NCBI GenBank assembly: GCA_025454255.1
Contig: JALOOU010000024.1
Span: 1 to 35,620, forward strand
Direction: 5' to 3'
DNA: 35,620 nucleotides
DNA from: Desulfobacterales bacterium
Lineage (GTDB): Bacteria; Desulfobacterota; Desulfobacteria; Desulfobacterales; SpSt-501
A program made the translations under genes and the position numbers. The notes beneath the pieces were generated by a model. It was not told where the DNA came from. It saw only the letters and a program-made list of their open reading frames with translations, and did no database searches. Below, in pieces: positions 1 to 9,300 of the stretch. Position 1 is the first letter of the stretch. Every line of letters starts with the position of its first letter.

Positions 1-595
1 CGCTGGTGTGGAAGGCATCCTCCTTGCCCTCGACGGCCTCCCGCGGAACGATGGCCATGCCGGGCTCGCGCAGGCTGAAGCTGGGGTTGATGGGGTCGGC
101 CAGGGTGACCTGCAGCGTGAAGTCGTCGATCTTCTTCAGTCCGCTGATCGCCGGCGCCTTGCCGTCGATCACATCGCCGGCCCCCTGGATGATCCGCACG
201 AAGCGGACCGAAGGGCTCTTCAGTTTCGGGTCGGCGATGCGGTTGTAGGAGTAGATGATGTCGTCGGCGGTCATCCGCCGGCCGTTGTGGAACTTCACGT
301 TCTGGCGCAGGTGGTAAGTGTAGGTCAGCCCGTCCGCGGAGACCTCCGCTTTGGTGGCCAGGTCCAGGACCGGCATGCCCTTGTCCGGGTCCCAGCGGTA
401 GAGGGAGCGGTAGATGTTCATGAGGACCAGGAACTCCTGGATCCGGGTGCACTTGTGGGGGTCCAGGCCGTAGAGGTCCCCGTCGTAGGGCGCCACGAAG
501 TTGAGCGCCCCCCCCGGCCGCGGCGTCTGGCTCAAGCCGACGGCCGGGACCGCGAGCAGTGAGATCGCAACGATTGCCATGAGCAGCTTTTTCAT
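1..595 (-). CDS. Peptide/nickel-type ABC transporter substrate-binding protein (SBP family 5), C-terminus outside window
   Basis: The reading frame opens with ATG at 595 and stays open to the window edge, giving the first 198 residues. The N-terminus (MKKLLMAIVAISLLAVPAVG) is a signal peptide with no lipobox Cys, so a periplasmic protein is expected. The mature part has family-5 features: a GGALNFV-like start, the segment LTYTYHLRQNVKFHNGR near residues 96-112, then MTADDIIYSYNRI. This is the Opp/Dpp solute-binding fold that captures peptides or similar ligands. A GGAGAAGAGG-like ribosome site precedes the ATG. The gene is divergent from the deacylase and Opp/Dpp ATPases at 856-4363, which suggests one uptake system. 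The ligand cannot be read from this fragment. Confidence 0.9.
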   Translation of the reverse strand, partial: MKKLLMAIVAISLLAVPAVGLSQTPRPGGALNFVAPYDGDLYGLDPHKCTRIQEFLVLMNIYRSLYRWDPDKGMPVLDLATKAEVSADGLTYTYHLRQNVKFHNGRRMTADDIIYSYNRIADPKLKSPSVRFVRIIQGAGDVIDGKAPAISGLKKIDDFTLQVTLADPINPSFSLREPGMAIVPREAVEGKEDAFHTS

Positions 596-636
596 GATCC
601 TCTTCTCCCTTCTGGCGATGGTGGATTTAGGGCCAC

Positions 637-660
637 GTAAAACCGATCGACCCGGTTTAC
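637..660. promoter_or_regulatory. Imperfect inverted repeat in divergent intergenic region
   Basis: GTAAAACCG (637-645) faces CGGTTTAC (653-660), with one extra A in the left arm and a 7-base gap. It lies upstream of the binding-protein gene and could be an operator or a leader hairpin. Only the repeat is seen; its function is inferred. Confidence 0.3.
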
Positions 661-724
661 TTCACATCATCCCGGCCTTTAGTCAACACCCAATCCGGAA
701 TCGGCTGCGAACCAACCTAATCTG

Positions 725-754
725 TTGACAGCCCGACATGTTTATCGCTAATGA
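725..754 (+). promoter_or_regulatory. Putative sigma-70-type promoter for the deacylase operon
   Basis: A perfect TTGACA (725-730) is followed after 18 bases by TAATGA (749-754), about 100 bases upstream of the ATG at 856. The -10 match is moderate. The rest of the 596-855 gap shows no gene. Confidence 0.4.
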
Positions 755-855
755 AATAAGCTTGTCGCTCTCGCGCCCATCTGAGCCCTCGCGGGCGGCG
801 GAGCTGCCGCGCGGGCCTGAAGACCGCCTCCGACCGGACCTCCATAGGAGAAGAC

Positions 856-2376
856 ATGTACGATCTGCTCATTCGAGGCGCAACGATCGTCGACGGCACC
901 GGCGCCGCAGCGTACACGGCCGATGCAGCCGTGGCCGCGGGCCGGTTTGCGGCCGTGGGCCCCCGGCTGGCCGGCGAAGCCGCGCGGACCATCGACGCCG
1001 CGGGGGCGGTGCTGGCGCCGGGATTCATCGACATCCACTGCCACTCGGACCGCTACCACATCGAGCAGCCCGCCGGCGAGATCAAGGTGCGCCAGGGGGT
1101 GACCCTGGAGGTGGTGGGCAACTGCGGGGCCTCGCTCGCCCCCCTGGCGCCGGAGCGCGCCCGGGAGGCCGTCGACCATGCCGTGGGGGGGCCCGGGCGC
1201 TTCCGGGGCGCCGTCGACTGGCTGAGCTTCGGCCAGTACGCAGCCAAGGTCGCGGCCGGCCGGCCGGTCGTGAACGCCATGGGGCTGGTCGGCCACGGCA
1301 CGCTGCGGATCGCCGCGATGGGGTTCGCGGCAAGGCCGGCCACACCGGGCGAAGTGGCGCGCATGTCGGGGCTGCTGGAGGAGGCCATGGCCGAAGGCGC
1401 GGCCGGGCTCTCCAGCGGGCTGTACTACGCCCCCGGCCTTTTTGCCGACAGCGCCGAGGTGACGGCCCTGGCGCGGGTCGCGGCGCGCCGGGGGGGCTTC
1501 TATGCCACCCACCTGCGCAACGAGGCCGAAGGGCTGTTGGACTCGTTGGACGAGGCGATCGGCATCGGCCGCGCCGCCGGCGCTGCGGTGCACGTCTCGC
1601 ACCTCAAAGCCGCCGGCCGGCGCAACTGGGCGCTCGCCGACGCCGCCGTGGCCCGCATCGAAGCCGCCCGGGCCGAGGGCCTGGATGTCACCGCCGATGT
1701 CTACCCCTACCACTTCTCGAGCACATCGCTGCTGGCCGTGATCCCGCCCTGGGCGCAGGCGGGCGGGATCCCGGCCCTCCTGGCGCGCATCGCCGACCCC
1801 GACACGCGCGCGGCCATCATCGGCCAGATCAAAGACGGCCTGCCGGGCTGGGAGAACATCTTCCACAATGCCGGCTGGGAGCAGATCATCATCTCCGCCG
1901 TCGGCACCCCCGAGGGGCGCGCGTGGGAAGGCCGCTCGGTTGCCGACATCGCCCGTGCCGCCGGCAAAGACCCCTTCGACTGCGCGCTGGACATCATCGC
2001 CGCCGGAAACGGGGCGGTGAGCATCATCGCCGGCTCCATGAACGAGGAGATCGTCGCGCGCTTCATCCGTCTGCCCGCGCTCAGCCTGCCCGAGGCGATC
2101 CATAAAATGACCGGGCTGACCGCCGCCCGCCTGGGGTTGGGCGCCTTCGGCCGCATCGCGGCCGGCGCCCGGGCGGATGCGGTGCTCTTCGACCCGGCCC
2201 GCTTCGCCGACACGGCCACCTTCGAGGATCCGCGCCGCCACCCGACGGGGGTGAGGGCGGTGCTCGTCGCCGGGCGGCTGGTGCTCGACGGGGAGGCCGC
2301 CACCGGCGAGCGGCCCGGCAGCTTTGTTTCACGCGCGCGGCAGACGCATCCTCAACCCGCAGGGGGCCTTTCGTGA
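856..2376 (+). CDS. N-acyl-D-amino-acid deacylase homologue (amidohydrolase) lacking the catalytic-Asp block
   Basis: This is a 506-residue amidohydrolase of the D-aminoacylase family, whose members hydrolyse N-acyl-D-amino acids or D-peptide derivatives. Visible family motifs are [12 protein letters not shown] with metal His61 and His63, [13 protein letters not shown] with metal-bridging Cys90, [11 protein letters not shown] and HVSHLKAAG with later metal His residues, and a C-terminal [12 protein letters not shown] block. The family normally has, after the EEDVRxxLRHP-like helix, a V-GSDG segment carrying the catalytic Asp and an HPRxYGTFPRVLG segment. Here [13 protein letters not shown] runs directly into [14 protein letters not shown], so about 40 residues including that Asp are absent in frame. 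TAGGAG precedes the ATG. The stop overlaps the GTG of the next gene, so translational coupling is likely. Family assignment is strong; activity is doubtful. Confidence 0.88.
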   Translation: MYDLLIRGATIVDGTGAAAYTADAAVAAGRFAAVGPRLAGEAARTIDAAGAVLAPGFIDIHCHSDRYHIEQPAGEIKVRQGVTLEVVGNCGASLAPLAPERAREAVDHAVGGPGRFRGAVDWLSFGQYAAKVAAGRPVVNAMGLVGHGTLRIAAMGFAARPATPGEVARMSGLLEEAMAEGAAGLSSGLYYAPGLFADSAEVTALARVAARRGGFYATHLRNEAEGLLDSLDEAIGIGRAAGAAVHVSHLKAAGRRNWALADAAVARIEAARAEGLDVTADVYPYHFSSTSLLAVIPPWAQAGGIPALLARIADPDTRAAIIGQIKDGLPGWENIFHNAGWEQIIISAVGTPEGRAWEGRSVADIARAAGKDPFDCALDIIAAGNGAVSIIAGSMNEEIVARFIRLPALSLPEAIHKMTGLTAARLGLGAFGRIAAGARADAVLFDPARFADTATFEDPRRHPTGVRAVLVAGRLVLDGEAATGERPGSFVSRARQTHPQPAGGLS

Positions 2377-3391
2377 CGCGGGCAGAAGAGGCGGGCGCAA
2401 GCTCTCACGGAGCCGGCGCGCTGCTGGAGGTGGACGACCTCAAGACCCATTTTCTCACCTTCGAGGGGGTCGCCCGGGCCGTGGACGGGGTGAGCTTTCA
2501 CCTGGCCGGGGGGGAGACGCTCGGCCTCGTCGGCGAGAGCGGCTGCGGCAAAAGCGTGACCGCCCTGACCGCCATGGGGCTGATCAAGACGCCGCCCGGC
2601 CGCATCGCCGGCGGCCGCATCCGCTTCAAAGGCCAGGACCTTCTCTGCCTGTCGCCGGCCGAGATGCGGCACATCCGCGGCAACCGCATCTCCATGATCT
2701 TCCAGGAGCCCATGACCTCCCTCAACCCGGTCTTCACCGTGGGAGATCAGATCGCCGAGATGTTCGTCTTCCATCGGCAGGCGGGAGCCCGGGAGAGCCG
2801 GGAACGGGCGGTCGAAATGCTCCGGAAGGTCCAGATCCCGAACCCCGAAAAACGCGCCGGCGAGTACCCCCACCAACTCTCGGGCGGCATGCGCCAGAGG
2901 GCCATGATCGCCATGGCGCTGGCCTGCGACCCCGAAATCCTCATCGCCGACGAGCCGACCACCGCCCTGGACGTGACCATCCAGGCGCAGATCCTGGAGC
3001 TCATGCTGCAGCTCAAACAGGATACCGCGGCGGCGATCATCATGATCACCCACGACCTGGGAATCATCGCCGAGACCGCCCAGCGCGTGGTGGTCATGTA
3101 CGCCGGCCGGGTGGTGGAGGAGGCCTCGACCGCGGCGCTCTTCGAGGAGCCCCTGCACCCCTACACGCAGGGCCTGCTGCGCTCCGTGCCCCGCATGGGG
3201 CACCGGGCCCGCTACGGGCGTCAGCGGCTGGCCGAAATCGAGGGGATGGTGCCGAGCCTCTATGAGCTGCCCGAGGGCTGCGCGTTTCATCCCCGCTGCC
3301 GCGAGGCCCGCGCCGTCTGCCGGCGCGAGGAGCCGCAGATCAGGCAGCTGGACGGCGGGCGGCGCATCCGCTGCTGGCAAAGGGGGGGCTG

Positions 3392-3392
<1 letters not shown>
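2373..3392 (+). CDS. Oligopeptide/dipeptide ABC transporter ATP-binding protein (OppD/DppD type)
   Basis: This 339-residue cytoplasmic ATPase would energise an Opp/Dpp-type importer. It shows Walker A GESGCGKS (residues 54-61), Q-loop [11 protein letters not shown], signature [15 protein letters not shown], Walker [13 protein letters not shown] and switch ITHDLG. The C-terminal oligopeptide extension is recognisable from [12 protein letters not shown] and GCAFHPRC, in which Cys residues occur as in members that can carry an Fe-S cluster. All ATPase residues are intact. The start is GTG at 2373, overlapping the deacylase stop by four bases. The last base of its stop is the first base of the next start. 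The partner permease genes are not in view. Confidence 0.94.
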
Positions 3393-4363
<971 letters not shown>

Positions 4364-4364
4364 C

Positions 4365-4378
4365 GCCCGCGGCCGGGC
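4365..4378. terminator. Short GC hairpin between convergent genes
   Basis: GCCCG (4365-4369) and CGGGC (4374-4378) form a perfect 5-bp stem with a 4-base loop in the 26-base gap between two convergent stops. There is no T-tract, so it is at best a weak bidirectional terminator. Confidence 0.25.
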
Positions 4379-4389
4379 GGACCGGCCGA

Positions 4390-5568
4390 TCAGCGCACCG
4401 CGGCCGACTTTTTGTAGAGCGGCGAGATCTCGCGTAGGGTGGTCACCACGGTCTTGAGCGCGTTGAGGAACCGCTCCACCTGCTCGGCGGTGTTGTCGAT
4501 GCCGAAGGCGATCACGAGCGTGCCCTGGGCATCCTCGTGGCTCAGCCCGATCGACAGCAGCACGTGGGAGGCCCTGAGGGAGCCGGTGGCGCAGGCCGAG
4601 CGCGTCGAGACGCCGAAGCCCTCGTCGTCCAGCATCAGCATGACGCTCTCGCCCTCGACGTATTTGACCGAGGCCGACACCAGGTGCGGCAGGCTGTGGA
4701 CGGGGTGGGTGTTGATGATGACCTCGTCGAGGACCTGCGGCAGCTCGCGCAGGAATTTGTCTTTGAGGCCCTTCAGGTAGGCGCCGCGCGGCACGATGTC
4801 GCGAGCGGCGATCTCGGCCGCCACCCCCATCCCGATGATGCCGACCAGGTTCTCGGTGCCGGCGCGCTTGTTGTGCTCCTGCACGCCCCCGTCCAGCAGG
4901 GGGAAGATCTTGACTCCGCGCCGGATGTAGAGCCCGCCGACGCCGGTCGGCCCGTAAAAGGTGTTGGCGGCGAAGCTGACCAGGTCGGCCCCGATGTTTT
5001 TGACGTCCAACGGCACGATGCCCACGGAGTCCACGGCATCGGTGTGGAACAGCACCTTTTTGTCGCGGGCGATCCGGGCGATCTCCTCGATGGGCTGGAT
5101 CGTGCCGGTTTCGTTGTTGCCGTGCATCACCGAGACCAGGATGGTCTCCGGGGTGATGGCAGCGGCCACCTCGCCGGGGTTCACCCGCCCGGTCTCGTCC
5201 ACGGAGAGGCTGGTGACGGTGAAGCCGTCGGACTTCAGGCGCCGCAGGCTCCGGATGACGGCGTTGTGCTCGATGTTCGTAGTGACGATGTGTTTGCCCT
5301 TGTCCGCGTTGGCCATGGCCACGCCCTTGATGGCGTGGTTGACGGACTCGGTGCCGCCCGAGGTGAAAACGATCTCCTTGGGGGTGTCGGCGTTGAGCAG
5401 GCCGGCGACCTGCGCGCGCGCCTGCTCCAGGGCCGCTGCCGCCTCCTCGCCGGCTTTGTGCTGGGAGGAGGGGTTGTGGTAGTCGTGGGTGATGGCTGCG
5501 ATCATCGCCTGCTTGACTTCCGGCAGGAGCGGGTTGGAGGAGATGTGATCCAGGTTGACGTAGGTCAT
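4390..5568 (-). CDS. IscS/NifS-like cysteine desulfurase homologue without the PLP lysine
   Basis: This 392-residue protein has the fold-type I aminotransferase layout of IscS/NifS. Retained features are TSGGTESVNHAIKG, His101 in IEHNAV, HTDAV with Asp177, GPTGVGGLYIRRG, the RAGTEN motif, and loop Cys326 in STRSACATG, which corresponds to the persulfide Cys. The cofactor site is not retained. The usual S-x-H-K segment before YGPKG reads AANTFYGPTG, so the Schiff-base Lys is Thr203, the adjacent His is Asn202, the phosphate-binding Ser is Ala200, and the PLP-contacting Gln is Asp180. I read these codons directly at 4951-4980. Known family precedent: Archaeoglobus fulgidus IscS lacks this Lys and is found without PLP, yet binds IscU and supplies a Cys to the nascent cluster. 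It lies 31 bases after the IscU-like gene, in one operon. I infer a structural or persulfide/sulfide-accepting partner of IscU, not a classical desulfurase. Confidence 0.9.
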   Translation of the reverse strand: MTYVNLDHISSNPLLPEVKQAMIAAITHDYHNPSSQHKAGEEAAAALEQARAQVAGLLNADTPKEIVFTSGGTESVNHAIKGVAMANADKGKHIVTTNIEHNAVIRSLRRLKSDGFTVTSLSVDETGRVNPGEVAAAITPETILVSVMHGNNETGTIQPIEEIARIARDKKVLFHTDAVDSVGIVPLDVKNIGADLVSFAANTFYGPTGVGGLYIRRGVKIFPLLDGGVQEHNKRAGTENLVGIIGMGVAAEIAARDIVPRGAYLKGLKDKFLRELPQVLDEVIINTHPVHSLPHLVSASVKYVEGESVMLMLDDEGFGVSTRSACATGSLRASHVLLSIGLSHEDAQGTLVIAFGIDNTAEQVERFLNALKTVVTTLREISPLYKKSAAVR

Positions 5569-5599
5569 GCGGTGGGCCCCCTTCCCCGGTGCTTGAGCA

Positions 5600-6115
5600 T
5601 CAGTGTTCTTCCTTGAGGTCGTGCTGGCAGGCCTCGCAAAATGTCACGCCGTCGTCGATTTCGACATCGCAGTAGGGGCAGTAGCACTTGTCGCCGTGGG
5701 AGTGCTCGTGCTCGTCCTTGCGCTTGGGCGCCGGGCGCGTGATGCCGGCCTTGCGGTCCTCGTAGTCCCGGATGGCCAGCTGCAGGGCGTCGGCCCCCAG
5801 ATTCGAGCAGTGCAGCTTGTTCTTCGGCAACCCCTCGAGCGCGGCCGCCACATCCTTGTTGGTGATTTTCTTGGCCTCGGCCAGGCGCTTGCCCTTGGCG
5901 ATCTCGGTCAGCATGCTGGAGACGGCGATGGCCGACCCGCAGCCGAAGGTCTGGAACTTGATGTCGTCGATGCGATCCTCCTTGATTTTGAGGTAGATCG
6001 TCATCATGTCCCCGCACAGCGGGTTGCCCACCTCACCCACCCCGTCGGCATCCTCGAGCGTGCCCACGTTGCGGGGGTTGCGGAAGTGATCCATCACCAC
6101 CTTGTTGTACATCAT
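5600..6115 (-). CDS. IscU/NifU-N Fe-S cluster scaffold with C-terminal zinc-ribbon-like extension
   Basis: This 171-residue protein is built from an IscU domain (about residues 1-125) that assembles Fe-S clusters, plus a tail. The three cluster ligands are Cys34 in GNPLCGD, Cys59 in FGCGSAIA and Cys103 in KLHCSNLGADAL. Asp36, which controls cluster release in IscU proteins, is present. The tail has a His-rich stretch (HEHSH, 136-140) and a CYCPYC...CEAC knuckle (Cys144, 146, 149, 160, 163), suggesting an added zinc or iron site. Ordinary IscU is about 125-130 residues. GGGAGG-like bases precede the first of two adjacent ATGs. It is the first gene of the operon with the degenerate IscS, so the two products probably act as a complex. 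Confidence 0.92.
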   Translation of the reverse strand: MMYNKVVMDHFRNPRNVGTLEDADGVGEVGNPLCGDMMTIYLKIKEDRIDDIKFQTFGCGSAIAVSSMLTEIAKGKRLAEAKKITNKDVAAALEGLPKNKLHCSNLGADALQLAIRDYEDRKAGITRPAPKRKDEHEHSHGDKCYCPYCDVEIDDGVTFCEACQHDLKEEH

Positions 6116-6164
6116 GACGGCTAATCCTCCCTGAGTTTATCGTCGCGTGGAAAGAATAACCACG

Positions 6165-6200
6165 GCACCGCCGGAGTAAAGGCTCCGGCCGGGGCGGTGC
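6165..6200. promoter_or_regulatory. Large stem-loop in the iscU-side upstream region
   Basis: GCACCGC (6165-6171) pairs with GCGGTGC (6194-6200) and CGGAG (6172-6176) pairs with CTCCG (6183-6187), leaving a 6-base loop and a 6-base bulge. It lies 50-85 bases before the IscU start. It could be a leader structure or a transcription barrier between divergent units; its role is unknown. Confidence 0.4.
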
Positions 6201-6284
6201 GCGCGCAGCTCGATTGAGCCACCTCATACTCCGATTGCCCGCCCGCTGCAACACTCGCGAGCCCTCCGGGCCCGCGCCCGGCGT

Positions 6285-6313
6285 TTGACATGGGGTCGGG
6301 GGGCCAATAGAAT
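6285..6313 (+). promoter_or_regulatory. Near-consensus promoter abutting the AsmA-like gene start
   Basis: TTGACA (6285-6290), a 17-base spacer and TAGAAT (6308-6313) form one of the best sigma-70 matches in the window. The ATG at 6322 is only 8 bases after the -10 box, so transcription should begin at or next to the start codon, predicting a leaderless or nearly leaderless mRNA. No Shine-Dalgarno sequence is seen. Confidence 0.55.
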
Positions 6314-6321
6314 GCCGCCCG

Positions 6322-9300
6322 ATGAGCCCACCCACTCCCAACCGCCGGACGGCGCGCACCGTTCTTGCCGGAACGCTCGCTCTGCTCGTGGCGCTTTTTG
6401 CGGCCTTGCTGCTCCTGACGCCCGTCGACCTTCGCTCCGCCGGGCTCAGGGCCTTCATCGAGTCCAGGGTCGGCGCAGCGGCCGGCGGGCGCTTCACCTA
6501 CGAGCAGCTGCAGCTGTCCATCTTCCCCCGCCCCGGGCTCACCCTCACCCGCCCCGCCCTCGAGCGGGCCGATCTGGCTGCCGCGGCCGAAGCGGCGACG
6601 GTCGTCCCGAAGCTCTGGCCTCTGGTGCGCGGCGAGTTCCAGCCGGCCAAGATCCGCCTGGACGCACCCGCGCTGCGCCTCAGCGGGGCCGTCTTCGACC
6701 GGCCGGCACCGGCCGCACCCGTCGATTTTTCCCGCTGGAGCTCCGCCGCGGCAGCCGTTGCGACAGAGCGGCTGCCGCAGGTCGACATCGACATCGTCGG
6801 CGGCCGGCTCCTTATCCCCGGTTCCGGCGAACTCACCCTCGACGTCACGGGCATCCGGGCCGGACTGAGACTCTCCGACGGACGCCTGTCGGCCGGGCTG
6901 CAGTGCGAGTCGAACCTCTGGAAAAAGCTCGAGCTGAGCGGTCTTTTGGCGATCGACTCGCTGAAAGGCGTCCTCGAGCTCACGCTTGCGGAGTTCCGGC
7001 CGGCGCCGCTTCTGGCCTGGGGCTTTCCGGAGAGCGCCTTCCAGCTGAGCGAGGGCCGCGTCAGCCTGAACCTGCAGGTGACGTCCGAAGGGCGCCACAG
7101 AGCGCAGGCCCGGCTGACCGGCGACGCCGCGCACCTGCGGGTGCGCCATGGGGGGGCCGAGGCCGAAATCGACATCGACGCCATCGCCGCCGAAATGGAT
7201 GCGGGCCCGGGGCGTTTGAGCGTGTCGATTCCGAAGCTGGTTGCCCGCAGGCCGATGGCCGAGGCCAGCGCGACGCTCGTCTACGACGAGGCGCTCGCCC
7301 CGCGCATCGCCGTGGGCATCGAAGGACAATCGGTCGATGTGGGCGAGGTGCGCCGGACGGCGCTCGCCCTGCTCTCGGGCTCCGCGGAGGCGCACGCCGT
7401 CTTCGACGTCCTGCGCGGCGGCTCCGTGCCGTGGATCGCCGTGAGCCTGCAGGCAGACCGCCTGGAGGAGCTGGGCCGTCTGCGCCACGTCGAGATCCGC
7501 GGCCGAATGGAGCAGGGGCGCCTGTTCATACCGGGCGTAACGCTGGACCTGGAGGGGGTGTCCGGAGACGCCGTCATCGCCGATGGGGTTCTCGAGGGCA
7601 GCCGCCTCAGCGCCCACACCCGCGGAACGAAAGCTCAAAACGGCTCCCTGCGGCTCGGCCTGTCGGGGGCCGACCCGCTCTTCGCCCTCGACATCACGAT
7701 GGAGGCCGACCTCCAACCGCTGCCGGAGATCCTGGAGAGGGTGGTCCGGAACAAAGCGTTTCTCCAGGAACTGCGGCGCGTCGGCCCGTTTCAGGGCAGG
7801 GCCCGCGGGCGGCTCGAACTCACCGGATCCCTTGGCGACATGCAGGTCAAAGTCGATGCCGCGGACCTCGACATCCGCGCGCGGCATGCGGCCATCCCGT
7901 TGCCCATCGCGTTCGAGGGGGGCCGCTTCCAATACGATGAGGCCTCCCTTGCGCTGGAGGGGGTCGACGTGCGGCTGGGCAGATCGAGGCTGCCTCAGAT
8001 GCGGGCGGTGTTGGAGTTGACCGGCTCGCAGCGCCTGCGCGCCTCGTCGCCCTCGGCCGAGCTCGATCTGGCCGAACTGTTCCCGCTGGCCGGCGGCCTC
8101 GGTTCCCCGGACCGGCTCCGATCCATCGAGGGCTCGGTCGCTTCGGGGCCGTGGGAATTTTCCGGAAATCCCGCCGCCCCGGAGAGTTGGGCCTTGGAGG
8201 GCGCCGGCCAGGTGCGCAACCTCACGCTGGCCTCCGGGCGTTTGCCGGAGGCCGTCCGCGTCGAGTCGGCGGCATGGAGCTGCCGCGGGAAACGCCTCCA
8301 GGCGGAAAGCCGCAGCATCGCCATGGGATCCACCCGGGTGCACGCCCTGGCGGGCGAGCTCGACTGGTCGGAAGAGCCCCGGCTGGAGCTTTCCCAAGGC
8401 GCCGTTTCCATAGCCGTCGAGCATCTGTATTGGTTGCTCGACCGGCAGATCGGCCTGCAGGACGCCATCGGGCCGCTGGCGCCGCTGGCGGGAGCGTTGA
8501 CCTTCAAGGAGCTGCACGGCGCGCTGAGCTTTCCGGCGGCGGGCGCGGTTCAAGCGCACCTCAGCGCAGCCCTCGGTGAAGGGGTCATCCGGTCCGAGCG
8601 CCTGCCGGCCCCTCTGGCGGTGGACTCCGGCACCATCCTCTGGAGCGGCAGTTTTCTCGATATCCGGCACCTCGATGCCCGTATCGAGGAATCCGCGGCG
8701 CAGGGGGTGTCGATCGGCATCGACTGGGGCCTGCGCGACTCGATCGCGATCCGGGTCGAATCCCTGCTGATCGAATGCGCAGAAACCTACCCTTGGCTCT
8801 CCCGGCTGCCGGCGGCCGCCTGGCTGCGGCGGGACATTACCGATGTTCAAGGCACCATCGCCCTCGCCGGGCTGCGGCTGAGCGGCAACATGCGCGACCC
8901 GCGCCGCTGGTCCTTTGGGGTGGAGGCGACCCTCAACCACCTGGATGTCGCCACGACGTTTTTGGAAAACCCGGTCCGGATCCGCGACGGCCGGGTCCTG
9001 CTTCAGGAACGCGCAACACCCGCAGGCGAAGCCACCGCCGTCCGCCTGGATGCCTTCCAGGTCGCCACAGGGCGCAACCGCGCGCTGGCCTCGGGAGAGA
9101 TCGTGTGGGACGCCGACAGCGTTTCCGTCGATCTTGCCCTGATCTGCGAATCCATCGTGTGGAGCGAACTGGAGTCTCTCTCCGACCGCTTCGCCCGGCG
9201 CGGCCCGCACGCCAAGCGCACCGTAACCGGCAGAATCGAGCTGCGCGCGGAGGAGGTCAGCCTGGGGCGCTACCATTTCCAGCCGGTCGAGGCCCACGTG

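Noticed and set aside
4390-5568. Calling the gene a functional cysteine desulfurase (iscS or nifS)
   Set aside because: The PLP lysine and neighbouring cofactor residues are substituted, so the symbol would imply an activity the sequence does not support.
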